Positions 8,492-16,192 of a stretch of 17,629 nt of DNA are shown in pieces. A program made the translations under genes and the position numbers. The DNA lies in the NCBI GenBank assembly GCA_021160865.1, contig JAGHBS010000150.1, positions 1-17,629 on the forward strand, given 5' to 3'. Source of the DNA: Planctomycetota bacterium. GTDB lineage: Bacteria; Planctomycetota; Phycisphaerae; SM23-33. Each line of letters starts with the position of its first letter. Within the stretch, counting starts at the first letter, position 1. The notes beneath the pieces were generated by a model that saw nothing but the letters and a program-made list of their open reading frames with translations, was not told where the DNA came from and made no database searches.

Positions 8492-9586
8492 ATGAAACTT
8501 ATGAAAGTAATGGTAGTTGTAGGAACGCGTCCGGAAATTATCAAAATGAGCCCGGTGATAAAGGTTCTGGCGCAAGAAGGCATTCCCTTCATTTTTGTGC
8601 ATTCTGGACAACATTACTCGAAGGAATTGGATGGTATTTTTTTCCAGCATTTCAATTTACCCAAGCCGCATTACAGGCTTAATGTGGGCTCAGGTTCTCA
8701 TGCCGAGCAGACCAGTCGGATACTGCTTGGTATGGAACGTGTATTATCGAGAGAATCCTGTGATATCGTTCTTGTGCAGGGTGATACGAATACGGTTCTT
8801 GGGGCATCACTGGCTGCATCTAAGTTGAATATCCCGATTGGACACGTCGAGGCCGGGTTACGATCAGGTGATATGACCATGCCTGAGGAGCAAAACAGAA
8901 AGGTTGCAGACTGCTTGTCAACACTATTATTCGCTCCGACGCCAAGATCGGTGAGCATATTGACTAATGAGGGGGCTGATCCAAAAAAAATTTTCCTCAC
9001 AGGCAATACAATCGTAGATGCTCTCTTGCAATGCGACGCGAAAATATCACCACGGAGAGGTTTTCTCAAATCAACAATAGGTAGTGACGAACCATATCTG
9101 CTATTGACTTTACATAGACCAACCAACGTTGATTACAGGAGCAGATTGCAAAGCATTATGGAAGGGATGAGGGGGATTAAGAAACAGCTCAATATGCCTA
9201 TTTTGTGGCCGATACATCCTCGTAGTTTGAAGAATTTCGAGAGGTTCGGACTGAATAGTAACGTAGTTCGGCTGATAGAGCCTATTGGGTATCTTGAGTT
9301 CATTGGATTGTTGAAATATTCCGAGCTTGTACTGACCGATTCTGGTGGTGTTCAGGAAGAAGCATGCGTTTTAAAAGTTCCCTGCGTTACCTTACGGGAG
9401 AATACTGAAAGACCCGAAACCCTTGAAGTAGGCAGCAATATGCTTGCTGGAACGGAGCCAGATCGTATATCGAACGCTGTCGTGACCATGATAAACAGAC
9501 CGAGGGATTGGACGAATCCTTTCGGAGATGGTAATGCAGGGAGGCGAATCGTTAACATTTTATTGAACTGGAATCGGGGAGATTAG
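8492..9586 (+). CDS. wecB: UDP-N-acetylglucosamine 2-epimerase (non-hydrolysing)
   Basis: Cytoplasmic enzyme converting UDP-GlcNAc to UDP-ManNAc, a donor precursor for surface glycans. The 364 residues carry the full signature set: GTRPEIIK (11-18), QGDTNT (96-101, Asp98), HVEAGLRS (118-125, Glu120), PEEQNR (131-136, Arg136), LTLHRPTN (205-212, His208), LTDSGGVQEEA (281-291) and TERPET (305-310). The usual length is about 360-380. The loop before PEEQNR is short compared with the E. coli enzyme and resembles archaeal-type members. The ATG at 8492 has no strong SD; an ATG three codons later is an alternative. Downstream of a GT4 gene it fits the glycan operon. No ManNAc dehydrogenase (wecC) is visible here, so further processing of UDP-ManNAc must be encoded elsewhere or not happen. 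Confidence 0.95.
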   Translation: MKLMKVMVVVGTRPEIIKMSPVIKVLAQEGIPFIFVHSGQHYSKELDGIFFQHFNLPKPHYRLNVGSGSHAEQTSRILLGMERVLSRESCDIVLVQGDTNTVLGASLAASKLNIPIGHVEAGLRSGDMTMPEEQNRKVADCLSTLLFAPTPRSVSILTNEGADPKKIFLTGNTIVDALLQCDAKISPRRGFLKSTIGSDEPYLLLTLHRPTNVDYRSRLQSIMEGMRGIKKQLNMPILWPIHPRSLKNFERFGLNSNVVRLIEPIGYLEFIGLLKYSELVLTDSGGVQEEACVLKVPCVTLRENTERPETLEVGSNMLAGTEPDRISNAVVTMINRPRDWTNPFGDGNAGRRIVNILLNWNRGD

Positions 9587-9614
9587 ATTTTATTTGGAAC
9601 ACACGTGTTAAAAC

Positions 9615-11228
9615 ATGCACAAATATGAATCCACATTGTTTTTTAGTTCAGAATGGCGCGAGGGATATGCACCCGCAAGGCGGTATCTAATTATTACTGG
9701 TATATTGGTGAGTTTGATTTTTCTTATCGGAGTAACAAACAAGTGGTGGCCTACGCCAGATAGTGCATTGTATCTTAGTTTAGGGCGTTCACTGGCTGAA
9801 GGTAACGGCTATTACTTCAATGGTTCGCCATGCAATATCGTCACACCTGGCTTGCCGTTAATCCTGGCGGGTCTGCGGATTCTTTTTGGTGATGGGTTCT
9901 GGGCGCCTAACTTGTTTGAAGCCCTGTGTGGGCTGGTAATACTTTTGTTTGTTTATCTGGTTGTTAGTCGGATTAGTGATCGTTTTATCGCCCTGATGTG
10001 TGTGTTGGGGGTGGGTTCGTCTTTTACATTTTATTATCAAACCCATCGTGTACTTACCGATGCACCATTCGCAGCGATATTTTGGATGCTTATATATTCC
10101 TGGTATCGGTATCGGGACGGTAGCGCCGGTTGGCTTATTATAATAGTCTTGCTCTCCGCGGTGGGGCTTTTCATTCGTGCGCCAGGGGCACTGATTCTTA
10201 TTCCACTGGTAGCATTAGTCTTAGAGCGTACGTCGGGTAAGTCGAATAAGAAAGGTCTATTAGCAGCGGCTGCAATCTTGTTTATCGTTTTTACAGAGAT
10301 GGGAGTGTTCTACTGGTTAGGTCACGAATATACCGGCGGAACACCATTATATGCTCAGGCAGCTTTTTCACGATTTTCCACTGGTATACGGGCGATTCTA
10401 TTTCGAGTTGGTGGGGGGATGGTTGGGGTACCTTTTGCATTGACGGAGATGTTTACCAGTCAGGATGGATTGTTTCTGGTGATTCTTGTAGGGTTGCCTA
10501 TTTTAATCATCGGGGGAATTGGAGGTGCGATTTTGTGGAAGCGGGGACATCGGTTTGTCTTACCGCTTATCGTGTTGTGTATATTAGGATTGACTATCTC
10601 CGGTGGTTATGGTGCCATTCGACCGCGATACCTCCTCCCGATACAGCCATTATTATTTCTGGCAGTATTGGAGGGGCTTTGCTGGTGCATTTGGAAGTTT
10701 TATCAACGCAAAGGCAAAAATGTTTCTTCTGCAACGTATCGGAAAGTTGTTATGGTTTTTATCCTTCTGGTTATCATTTCCAACGCACCGAAGGTATTGC
10801 GTAATGCGGTCTATTACAGCTATCTAAGCCACACTCGACGATACTACGAGGTAATAATGTCGGGTGAGTATGCCGAAGTGTTTGAAATAGCCCATATGCT
10901 TCGTAAGAGTGGGGATAAAGGTTTGATAGCGGCTGATGCCCATGAAAGATCTATCCTTCACTTTCTAAGTGGAAAGATAGTTTTAGACTTACCGACAGTA
11001 AAAAACAGGGGGAAGTGTAATCCTGCTCATGCCGAGAGGCTGTACAAAGATTTTTTAGCATCACATAAGGACATTGGTTTTATTGTCGTGCGTTTTTCTA
11101 ACGATACCCATGCTCGTAGCGCGATTCTTAACAAGCGGCTTATAAACATGCTTGATAATGGCCCTCATTGGAAGATTTGTTACAATGGGAAACGATACAG
11201 GGTATATCAATTCGTCAGCACGCAGTGA
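9615..11228 (+). CDS. polytopic membrane glycosyltransferase, GT-C/ArnT-like (second copy of the type)
   Basis: Probable membrane glycosyltransferase of the GT-C superfamily. 537 residues: a first helix about 23-41, then WWPTPDSALYLSLGRSL with Asp49 in the position of the catalytic acid of the first outer loop; YFNGSPCNIVTPGLPL, a conserved-looking loop (67-82); HRVLTDAPFAAIF with Asp150, where related enzymes have an acidic-Pro motif; roughly ten hydrophobic segments; and a soluble C-terminal region from about 400 on. The start ATG has no SD. It lies 28 bp after wecB and is the last plus-strand gene of the cluster, converging on hisB with only 19 bp between the stop codons. It is not an obvious tandem duplicate of the GT-C-like gene at 5468, since shared sequence is limited to topology and the acidic motif. 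Donor and acceptor are unknown. Confidence 0.78.
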   Translation: MHKYESTLFFSSEWREGYAPARRYLIITGILVSLIFLIGVTNKWWPTPDSALYLSLGRSLAEGNGYYFNGSPCNIVTPGLPLILAGLRILFGDGFWAPNLFEALCGLVILLFVYLVVSRISDRFIALMCVLGVGSSFTFYYQTHRVLTDAPFAAIFWMLIYSWYRYRDGSAGWLIIIVLLSAVGLFIRAPGALILIPLVALVLERTSGKSNKKGLLAAAAILFIVFTEMGVFYWLGHEYTGGTPLYAQAAFSRFSTGIRAILFRVGGGMVGVPFALTEMFTSQDGLFLVILVGLPILIIGGIGGAILWKRGHRFVLPLIVLCILGLTISGGYGAIRPRYLLPIQPLLFLAVLEGLCWCIWKFYQRKGKNVSSATYRKVVMVFILLVIISNAPKVLRNAVYYSYLSHTRRYYEVIMSGEYAEVFEIAHMLRKSGDKGLIAADAHERSILHFLSGKIVLDLPTVKNRGKCNPAHAERLYKDFLASHKDIGFIVVRFSNDTHARSAILNKRLINMLDNGPHWKICYNGKRYRVYQFVSTQ

Positions 11229-11247
11229 GGGTTTTAGATTTCTATTT

Positions 11248-11850
11248 TTATTGCAATTTTCCCTTTGTCGAGGGGATTTGATTTGCTCGTTGGGGGTCAT
11301 AGGATTTAGCCGCCCGCAGCGCCAAGGCAAGGGCTTTAAATATGGCTTCTGCGATGTGATGGTCGTTTGATCCGTAAGGGACGTTGACGTGCAAGTTCAT
11401 CTGGGCTGATAAAGCAAATCTCCGAAGGAACTCTTCGATTAATTGGGTATCGAACGAGCCAATTTTCTCCCCGATAAATGGGACATTAAATGCAACAGCA
11501 GCCCGGCCTGATAAGTCAACAGCAACCTGAGCGAGTGCATCTTCCATCGGAACTATCGCCCAGCCGAAGCGCATAATTCCTGCCTTGCTACCCAGTGCCT
11601 TTGATAGGGCTTGACCTAAGCAAATAGCCACATCTTCGACGGTGTGATGTGCATCGACTTGAAGATCGCCCCGGGCAGTTATCGTAATGTCCATCAGACT
11701 ATGCTTGCCGAGATGATCGAGCATGTGGTCAAGGAATCCCACAGAGGTATCGGCAGCGACTTTGCCTGTCCCATCGAGATTAATCTCAACTTTTACCTCG
11801 GTTTCCTTGCTTTTATACTCAGCGGTGGCTTTTCGTGTCTTTTTGCTCAT
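11248..11850 (-). CDS. hisB: imidazoleglycerol-phosphate dehydratase
   Basis: Dehydrates imidazole glycerol phosphate to imidazole acetol phosphate in histidine biosynthesis; a manganese enzyme that forms 24-mers in known cases. The 200 residues match the monofunctional form, with no fused phosphatase domain. Visible motifs: GFLDHMLDHLGKHS (38-51), metal-binding HHTVED (68-73), the second metal-binding block SNDHHIAEAIFKALALALR (161-179) and the C-terminal IPSTKG. The start overlaps the hisC stop as ATGA, indicating translational coupling. It is the last gene of the visible hisD-hisC-hisB run. No clear intrinsic terminator is seen in the 19 bp before the convergent gene's stop codon. Confidence 0.97.
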   Translation of the reverse strand: MSKKTRKATAEYKSKETEVKVEINLDGTGKVAADTSVGFLDHMLDHLGKHSLMDITITARGDLQVDAHHTVEDVAICLGQALSKALGSKAGIMRFGWAIVPMEDALAQVAVDLSGRAAVAFNVPFIGEKIGSFDTQLIEEFLRRFALSAQMNLHVNVPYGSNDHHIAEAIFKALALALRAAKSYDPQRANQIPSTKGKLQ

Positions 11851-12893
11851 ACGATTTCCTTCAATACAGTAATCAGCACCCCGTTTTGCTCTTCGGTGCC
11901 GATGGTTATTCGCAGTTTGTCATCCAATCCCTGCTGATTGAAGTATCGGATAAGTATTCCCCTGGCCTTGAGCGTTTGGTATATCTCCTCGGCATTGTTT
12001 TTTGGCGGTCTACAAAGCAGGAAATTACCCCCTGATGGCCAAACGCGAAATCCCAATCGTTCCAGTTCAACCTTCATCTTCGCACGAGCAGACTTTATCT
12101 TCTCGACATTAGCATTTTTATATTGCTGATCAGCAATCGCAATTGCCCCTAACCGAGCAGCAACGGCATCAACGTTATAACTATCTTTAACCTTGAAAAG
12201 TTGTTCTAAAATCTCGGTTCTTGCTATTCCGAAGCCCAGGCGAATCCCTGCAAGCGAGTATCCCTTTGAAAGTGTCCGTAGAATGATGACGTTTTTATGC
12301 CTGGCTATCAGTTCCAGACAATCTTCATCTGCGAAGTCCACGTATGCTTCATCGATAAGAAGCAGACCGTCTATTTTGGCTGCAAGTTCGTCGACCTGTT
12401 CTTTTGGATAGGTTGTTCCTGATGGGCTATTCGGGGAAGAGATTATCGTCAATTTCGCCCTCGTATCGATGAGTTTGTCCATAGGTAGCGAAAAATCTTC
12501 ATCGAAAGGGATTTCCACCACCTCGCCAGCCTGCACCTCAGCCAGCGTTTTATACAGCAGATATGTTGGAACTGGATATGCAACCTTATCGCCCTTTCCC
12601 ACGCATGCACGAAAGACTATCGAAAGCAATTCATCTGAACCATTCGTCACGATTATCCAATCGACGGGCACATTCAAAAGGCGTGAAACCGCCCGACGAA
12701 ATTGATTCGCCATCGGATCAGGATACCGCCGAAGTGCCTCCGCATCGATTTTCTTCAACTCTTTCAGCACTTCTGGTGAAGGGGGGTAGGGGTTTTCATT
12801 CGTATTCAGTTTGATGACCTGCTCCTCCGGGCTAGGCTGTTCGCCGGGGATGTAGCCAATCATCTGCTTGATATTTTCACGAAAGTATTCCAT
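11847..12893 (-). CDS. hisC: histidinol-phosphate aminotransferase
   Basis: PLP-dependent class I/II aminotransferase converting imidazole acetol phosphate to histidinol phosphate. Numbered from the ATG at 12893 (348 residues): MEYFRENIKQMIGYIPGEQP, a typical HisC N-terminus; LNTNENPYPP (29-38); NGSDE (84-88); SPNSPSG (153-159); DEAYVDF (181-187); the PLP lysine Lys210 in TLSKGYSLAGIR; and substrate-binding Arg328 in RITIGT. An in-frame TTG at 12911 would add six residues; the ATG is chosen because it matches the usual start. It follows hisD closely and overlaps hisB by 4 bp, so the three genes form an operon. Confidence 0.96.
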   Translation of the reverse strand: MEYFRENIKQMIGYIPGEQPSPEEQVIKLNTNENPYPPSPEVLKELKKIDAEALRRYPDPMANQFRRAVSRLLNVPVDWIIVTNGSDELLSIVFRACVGKGDKVAYPVPTYLLYKTLAEVQAGEVVEIPFDEDFSLPMDKLIDTRAKLTIISSPNSPSGTTYPKEQVDELAAKIDGLLLIDEAYVDFADEDCLELIARHKNVIILRTLSKGYSLAGIRLGFGIARTEILEQLFKVKDSYNVDAVAARLGAIAIADQQYKNANVEKIKSARAKMKVELERLGFRVWPSGGNFLLCRPPKNNAEEIYQTLKARGILIRYFNQQGLDDKLRITIGTEEQNGVLITVLKEIV

Positions 12894-12925
12894 TGAATTA
12901 CTTTCTTGCAATTTTCCGTTGATTT

Positions 12926-14293
12926 TTACTTATTTCGATTTTCGCCGTTGCTTTTATGGGCGATTTGCTTGCGTATTTCCACTGCTCTTGCGTGTGCGTC
13001 AAGCCCTTCGCATCTGGCAAAGTTTATCACATCGTCAGCCTCTTCAAGAAATCCTTCTGCCTCATATCTAATAACGCTTGTGGCTTTTAGAAAGGTATTG
13101 CAGCTTAGGGGACTGGCGAACCTTGCTGCTCCAGCAGTCGGCAAGACGTGTGAGGGGCCTGCATAGTAATCACCCATCGATACTGCACTATGCGGACCTA
13201 TGAATATTGCACCAGCATTGCGAACTTTCGATTGCAATGCTTCAGCATCGGCAGTGATTATCTCAAGATGCTCCGGAGCGAACTTATCAGTCAATTCGCA
13301 GGCAGCCTCAATATCAGGCACGATGATTATGGCTGAATATTTCCGAAGGGCAGATTTGATAGCCTCTTTCCGCGGGAGGTCCTGAACCTGAACTTCAAGA
13401 GCCTTTTCAACTTCCCTGGCAAGATTTTCCGAAGTCGTTATAAGGATGGCAACTCCCGGATCATGCTCGACCTGAGCAAGCATATCGGCTGCTATTATTT
13501 CAGCACAGGCTGTTTCGTCAGCGATAATCAATATCTCTGAAGGTCCTGCGATAGAATCAATTCCGACTTTTCCGAACAATTGTCGCTTTGCCTGGGCAAC
13601 GTAAGCATTTCCAGGTCCGACGATCATATCAACTTCCCTGATTATATCTGTCCCAAACGCCATCGCTGCCAGTACTGCAACGGCTGCTCCGGTATAGATT
13701 TCACCTATCCCCAACTCTGCTGCCGTCGCTAATACCATAGGGTTCACGCAGGCGTTGCTCATCGGCGGAGATGCAAGGGCGATTTGCTCCACCCCTGCTA
13801 CCTGGGCAGGTATTACGCTCATCAAAACCGTCGAAGGATAAGCAGCCTTTCCGCCTGGAACATAAACTCCAATGCGATTAATCGGCGCATATTTGACCGA
13901 TAACTCCTTGCCATCTCGTTTCAATGGTGCTGGTGAGGATATTAGAATTTCCTGTTGATACGCCCGTATATTTTCAGCAGATTGGCGAATTATTGTGAGG
14001 AAATCTTCATCTGCCTTATCGTACGCCTGTTGAATTTCTTCAGGTGCGATGCGGATTTGCTCTCTGGACAATTCAACCTTATCAATTCGTTTCGTCCAAT
14101 CGATTATTGCCTCGTCGCCACGGGCTTGAACGTCATCGATTATTTCCTTTACCGCCGACGCAATATCTTCGCTTACCTGCAATGTTTCCTCTGGGGCTGA
14201 AATTACTCCGCCTGAACGAATCTTGTTTAGCAGGGCATTGATTCTTACATCTTCTTCAAAGGGTTTATCGGCTTTGATTATCTCGATATTCAT
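12926..14293 (-). CDS. hisD: histidinol dehydrogenase
   Basis: Zinc- and NAD-dependent enzyme carrying out the last two oxidations, L-histidinol to L-histidine. Numbered from the ATG at 14293 (455 residues): PINRIGVYVPGG near 140; IDSIAGPSEILIIADET (245-261); zinc ligands Gln274/His277 in QVEHDP; catalytic Glu341/His342 in APEHLEI; Asp375 in GDYYAGPSHVLPT; and His434 in LDAHA. The frame stays open upstream to a TTG at 14392, but those 33 residues look non-conserved and overlap the -35 region of the divergent tRNA promoter, so an internal ATG (14293, or 14302 as alternative) is preferred. Neither has a good SD. It is the first gene of the hisDCB run; hisG, hisH, hisA, hisF and hisI are not in the window. 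Confidence 0.95.
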   Translation of the reverse strand: MNIEIIKADKPFEEDVRINALLNKIRSGGVISAPEETLQVSEDIASAVKEIIDDVQARGDEAIIDWTKRIDKVELSREQIRIAPEEIQQAYDKADEDFLTIIRQSAENIRAYQQEILISSPAPLKRDGKELSVKYAPINRIGVYVPGGKAAYPSTVLMSVIPAQVAGVEQIALASPPMSNACVNPMVLATAAELGIGEIYTGAAVAVLAAMAFGTDIIREVDMIVGPGNAYVAQAKRQLFGKVGIDSIAGPSEILIIADETACAEIIAADMLAQVEHDPGVAILITTSENLAREVEKALEVQVQDLPRKEAIKSALRKYSAIIIVPDIEAACELTDKFAPEHLEIITADAEALQSKVRNAGAIFIGPHSAVSMGDYYAGPSHVLPTAGAARFASPLSCNTFLKATSVIRYEAEGFLEEADDVINFARCEGLDAHARAVEIRKQIAHKSNGENRNK

Positions 14294-14385
14294 TATGGGC
14301 ATTTTATGTATATTGGAAGGGTTATGCAATGATTCATCGTTATCTTGTTTATTTTCGCAAGAGTATTCTTGAAAAGACTTGACAC

Positions 14386-14413
14386 TTGACAAATCGGGAT
14401 TGTTTCGTATTAA
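14386..14413 (+). promoter_or_regulatory. sigma-70-type promoter of the tRNA-Glu gene
   Basis: A perfect TTGACA -35 (14386-14391), a 16-bp spacer and TATTAA (14408-14413). Transcription would begin near 14420, about 8 nt before the mature tRNA 5' end. A second TTGACA (14379-14384) lies directly upstream, forming a tandem CTTGACA repeat. Confidence 0.7.
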
Positions 14414-14427
14414 TAAAAAAGTTATCT

Positions 14428-14500
14428 GCCCCCATCGTCTAGTGGTTTAGGATACCAGGTTCTCATCCTGGCGACAGGGGTTCGAATCCCCTTGGGGGTG
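14428..14500 (+). tRNA. tRNA-Glu (anticodon CTC)
   Basis: 73-nt cloverleaf ending at discriminator G73. The acceptor stem pairs GCCCCCA with TGGGGGT (G1-U72 wobble, also known from chloroplast tRNA-Glu). The D-arm begins GTCTAGTGG, typical of tRNA-Glu. The anticodon stem CCAGG/CCTGG encloses loop TTCTCAT, so the anticodon CTC reads GAG. The T-arm is AGGGG-TTCGAAT-CCCCT. The CCA end is not encoded. It is divergent from hisD, with its own promoter. Confidence 0.97.
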
Positions 14501-14692
14501 TTAGTTGCAATGTTGTAAGGAATCGTGAACGGTCTTTGATAAATAACTTGCTATGGATTAGCCGTATCAGATTCAGAAGAATCTTTGTCCAAATCCCCGT
14601 GTTTCTCAAAGTTTCCTAACTTACTTATCATAGACCTGATTATCTCATTATACGCTGCTGCTACGATAAAGATAGGTAATCAATCCTCTTCT
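14501..14692. other. non-coding gap after tRNA-Glu
   Basis: No ORF with a ribosome binding site is seen on either strand. A small hairpin AGATTC-AGAA-GAATCT (14569-14584) followed by TTTGT might weakly end the tRNA transcript, but it is short and A/T-rich. Nothing else is recognised up to the A-tract region at 14693. Confidence 0.5.
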
Positions 14693-14721
14693 GGAAAAAA
14701 TTAAAAAATTTGAATTTTTCC
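14693..14721 (+). promoter_or_regulatory. A/T-rich UP-element-like inverted repeat upstream of the PEP-CTERM promoter
   Basis: GGAAAAA and TTTTTCC form 7-bp inverted arms around an almost pure A/T centre, ending 3 bp before the -35 box. The position and composition match UP elements contacted by the RNA polymerase alpha subunit. The symmetry could also be a binding site for a regulator or a weak terminator-like fold for upstream transcription. Confidence 0.5.
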
Positions 14722-14723
14722 TC

Positions 14724-14751
14724 TTGACATAATCGCCTTTTGTGATAAAAT
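14724..14751 (+). promoter_or_regulatory. strong sigma-70-type promoter of the PEP-CTERM gene
   Basis: A perfect TTGACA (14724-14729), a 16-bp spacer, an extended TGA (14743-14745) and TAAAAT (14746-14751). Transcription should start near 14758, giving a leader of about 229 nt before the ATG at 14987. Confidence 0.75.
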
Positions 14752-14757
14752 AAAATC

Positions 14758-14986
14758 AGAATCAAGTGAGCCTTTCTTACTTTTTGCTTTGTAGAGACAC
14801 ATGGTATGAGTAGGTATCCATTTAGAGTATGAAAGGAGGTGATGCGAGACGATTTGATTATGTAGTAGCAATTTTTAGCGTGGTTGTAAGAGGTAAAGCA
14901 ATTCTGAACGATCGAGCGAGGTGTTGGTTCTTTCTGGCGTGGTGCCAGGAGGTACTTCGCAAAGGAAAAAGTGAAGGAGGTAAAAG
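14758..14986 (+). promoter_or_regulatory. long 5' leader with several SD-like stretches and a hairpin
   Basis: The leader contains purine-rich SD-like motifs at 14832-14840 (AAAGGAGGT), 14891-14893 (within AAGAGGTAAAG), 14918-14922 (GAGGT), 14947-14953 (AGGAGGT) and the true SD GGAGG at 14976-14980, 6 nt from the ATG. A hairpin with arms CTGGC/GCCAG (14934-14948), extendable to 14932-14950, overlaps the fourth of these. Only very short ORFs are present, for example ATG at 14842 (7 codons) and GTG at 14921 (17 codons, stop at 14972-14974 touching the true SD). No known riboswitch class was recognised. A regulatory role is inferred from length and structure only. Confidence 0.45.
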
Positions 14987-16150
14987 ATGAGAAGTGTAAT
15001 GTTGAGTGTATGTGTTTTGGCGTTGCTCGTATGGACTGGAGCAGCATTGGCAGCTGCCCCAAGTGAGTTTTATGCTGTCAAGGATGGTTCGTGGACCGAT
15101 AACACTGTTTGGGATCAAGGATTTCCACCGGATGATCCTTCCGATGATAATGCCTGGATTGGCGGTGGCTACACTGTCACGATAACGAACCATACAGCCA
15201 CCCCGAAGCGGTTGAGACCTGGTTGCGACCCGACTATGTATGCTAACAACAATGGTGATGGAACGGTCATAGTTGGTCAGGATGGTGTTGTTGACCTGAC
15301 CCTCGGTGGTGCACAGTATGCCTACATCGGATGTCACTCGTCAGGTGCTATGGGCACTGTGATATTCCAGGACAATGGTCGTCTGGAGACCTGTGGCTTC
15401 GGTGTAGGAAGATTTGGCGGTAGCGGTTTAGTGGAAATACACGATGACAGTGTACTCAATGCTACCGAGGGTGGTGTTTGTGGTGTCTCGTTGGCAAGTG
15501 GTAGGTCATTCAGCGGCAGTAGCGGGACCATTATCCAGGATGGTGGAACTTTAAACGTTCGCAACGGTGACGATGATGATCCCGGTTACCTGAAGATTGC
15601 TGCCACAGACTGGGTAGGCGGTTTGACCGACTGCACCGGACTCTATGAAATCAGTGGTGGGACGCTGAACGTCTATAACGATCCAGGTCTGGTCAATGGT
15701 GGCCTGATCCAGATGGGTGCTTCCTCAGGTAGCGTTGATGTGAGCAACAACGTCAAGGCCACCTTCCACGTTATTGGTGCCTGGGATCCCGGTGTGGACA
15801 ACATCACGGCTTACTCACTGAAAATGTATGTCGATGATAGGGGAACCGGTAACGAGGCGAACTTAATCTTCGATATCACTGATGCCGGTATCGAGCCAAT
15901 CGTCCTCGAAGCCGACGCCCTGTTTGATGGTAAGCTGGTTGTCAACGACCTTAGCAGTGGCGCTACGGGCACATACACCCTGGTGACCTATGCCTCCGCC
16001 GATGGTGATTTCGACGAGGTGGATTTACCTAGTGGTTGGACCTACGAGATCGGTTCGACAGCACTGACGGTAACCGTTCCTGAGCCGGCTACACTGATGT
16101 TGCTGGGTCTGGGCGGACTGGGCGTGCTGCTCCGTCGCAAGAGAGGCTAA
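14987..16150 (+). CDS. secreted PEP-CTERM sorting domain protein
   Basis: Exported surface or matrix protein of unknown specific function. The 387 residues begin with a signal peptide (hydrophobic 4-22, probable cleavage after ALA or ALAA near 22-23). The mature part is rich in Gly, Asp, Thr and Val with beta-type repeats such as GTIIQDGGTLNVRN (180-193) and YEISGGTLNVYN (220-231), as in planctomycete beta-solenoid-like proteins. The C-terminus has the complete sorting signal: VPEPATL (Pro365-Glu366-Pro367), a hydrophobic helix (about 369-382) and basic RRKRG. Such tails are recognised and cleaved by exosortase in the inner membrane; no exosortase is encoded here. The gene stands alone with a near-consensus promoter, long leader, optimal SD and intrinsic terminator, suggesting high expression. 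Base composition looks more G/C-rich than the glycosyltransferase genes. Five cysteines in the mature region could form disulphides. Confidence 0.9.
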   Translation: MRSVMLSVCVLALLVWTGAALAAAPSEFYAVKDGSWTDNTVWDQGFPPDDPSDDNAWIGGGYTVTITNHTATPKRLRPGCDPTMYANNNGDGTVIVGQDGVVDLTLGGAQYAYIGCHSSGAMGTVIFQDNGRLETCGFGVGRFGGSGLVEIHDDSVLNATEGGVCGVSLASGRSFSGSSGTIIQDGGTLNVRNGDDDDPGYLKIAATDWVGGLTDCTGLYEISGGTLNVYNDPGLVNGGLIQMGASSGSVDVSNNVKATFHVIGAWDPGVDNITAYSLKMYVDDRGTGNEANLIFDITDAGIEPIVLEADALFDGKLVVNDLSSGATGTYTLVTYASADGDFDEVDLPSGWTYEIGSTALTVTVPEPATLMLLGLGGLGVLLRRKRG

Positions 16151-16152
16151 TT

Positions 16153-16181
16153 ACACGGAAGTATGACAAGTAGGTCCGTGT
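16153..16181 (+). other. hairpin in the 3' untranslated region of the PEP-CTERM gene
   Basis: Perfect 7-bp inverted arms ACACGGA (16153-16159) and TCCGTGT (16175-16181) around a 15-nt loop, starting 2 nt after the stop codon. There is no T-run, so it is not itself a terminator; it could protect the mRNA 3' end. The role is inferred. Confidence 0.4.
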
Positions 16182-16192
16182 AGCAGTTAGTA

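Noticed and set aside
11251..12917. 12-bp direct repeat TTGCAATTTTCC at 11251 and 12906 flanking hisB-hisC
   Set aside because: Exact 12-mers are expected several times by chance across all pairs in a 17.6-kb window; one copy is coding, and there are no transposon features or target duplications.
14428..14499. Unusual G1-U72 pair in tRNA-Glu as a novelty
   Set aside because: The same wobble is known in other tRNA-Glu genes, including chloroplast ones.
14428..14500. tRNA-Glu as an integration (att) site
   Set aside because: No second copy of the tRNA 3' end, no integrase and no phage or island genes are seen in the window.
14931..14955. Possible sigma-54 promoter TGGC...GCC near the PEP-CTERM start
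   Set aside because: The GG and GC doublets are not at the required -24/-12 spacing; the symmetry is better explained by a hairpin, and a strong sigma-70-type promoter exists upstream.
14661..15337. Minus-strand ORFs of 133 and 159 codons opposite the PEP-CTERM leader and gene start
   Set aside because: They lie antisense to a clear promoter, leader and signal peptide, have low-complexity sequences and no ribosome binding sites; they are shadows.
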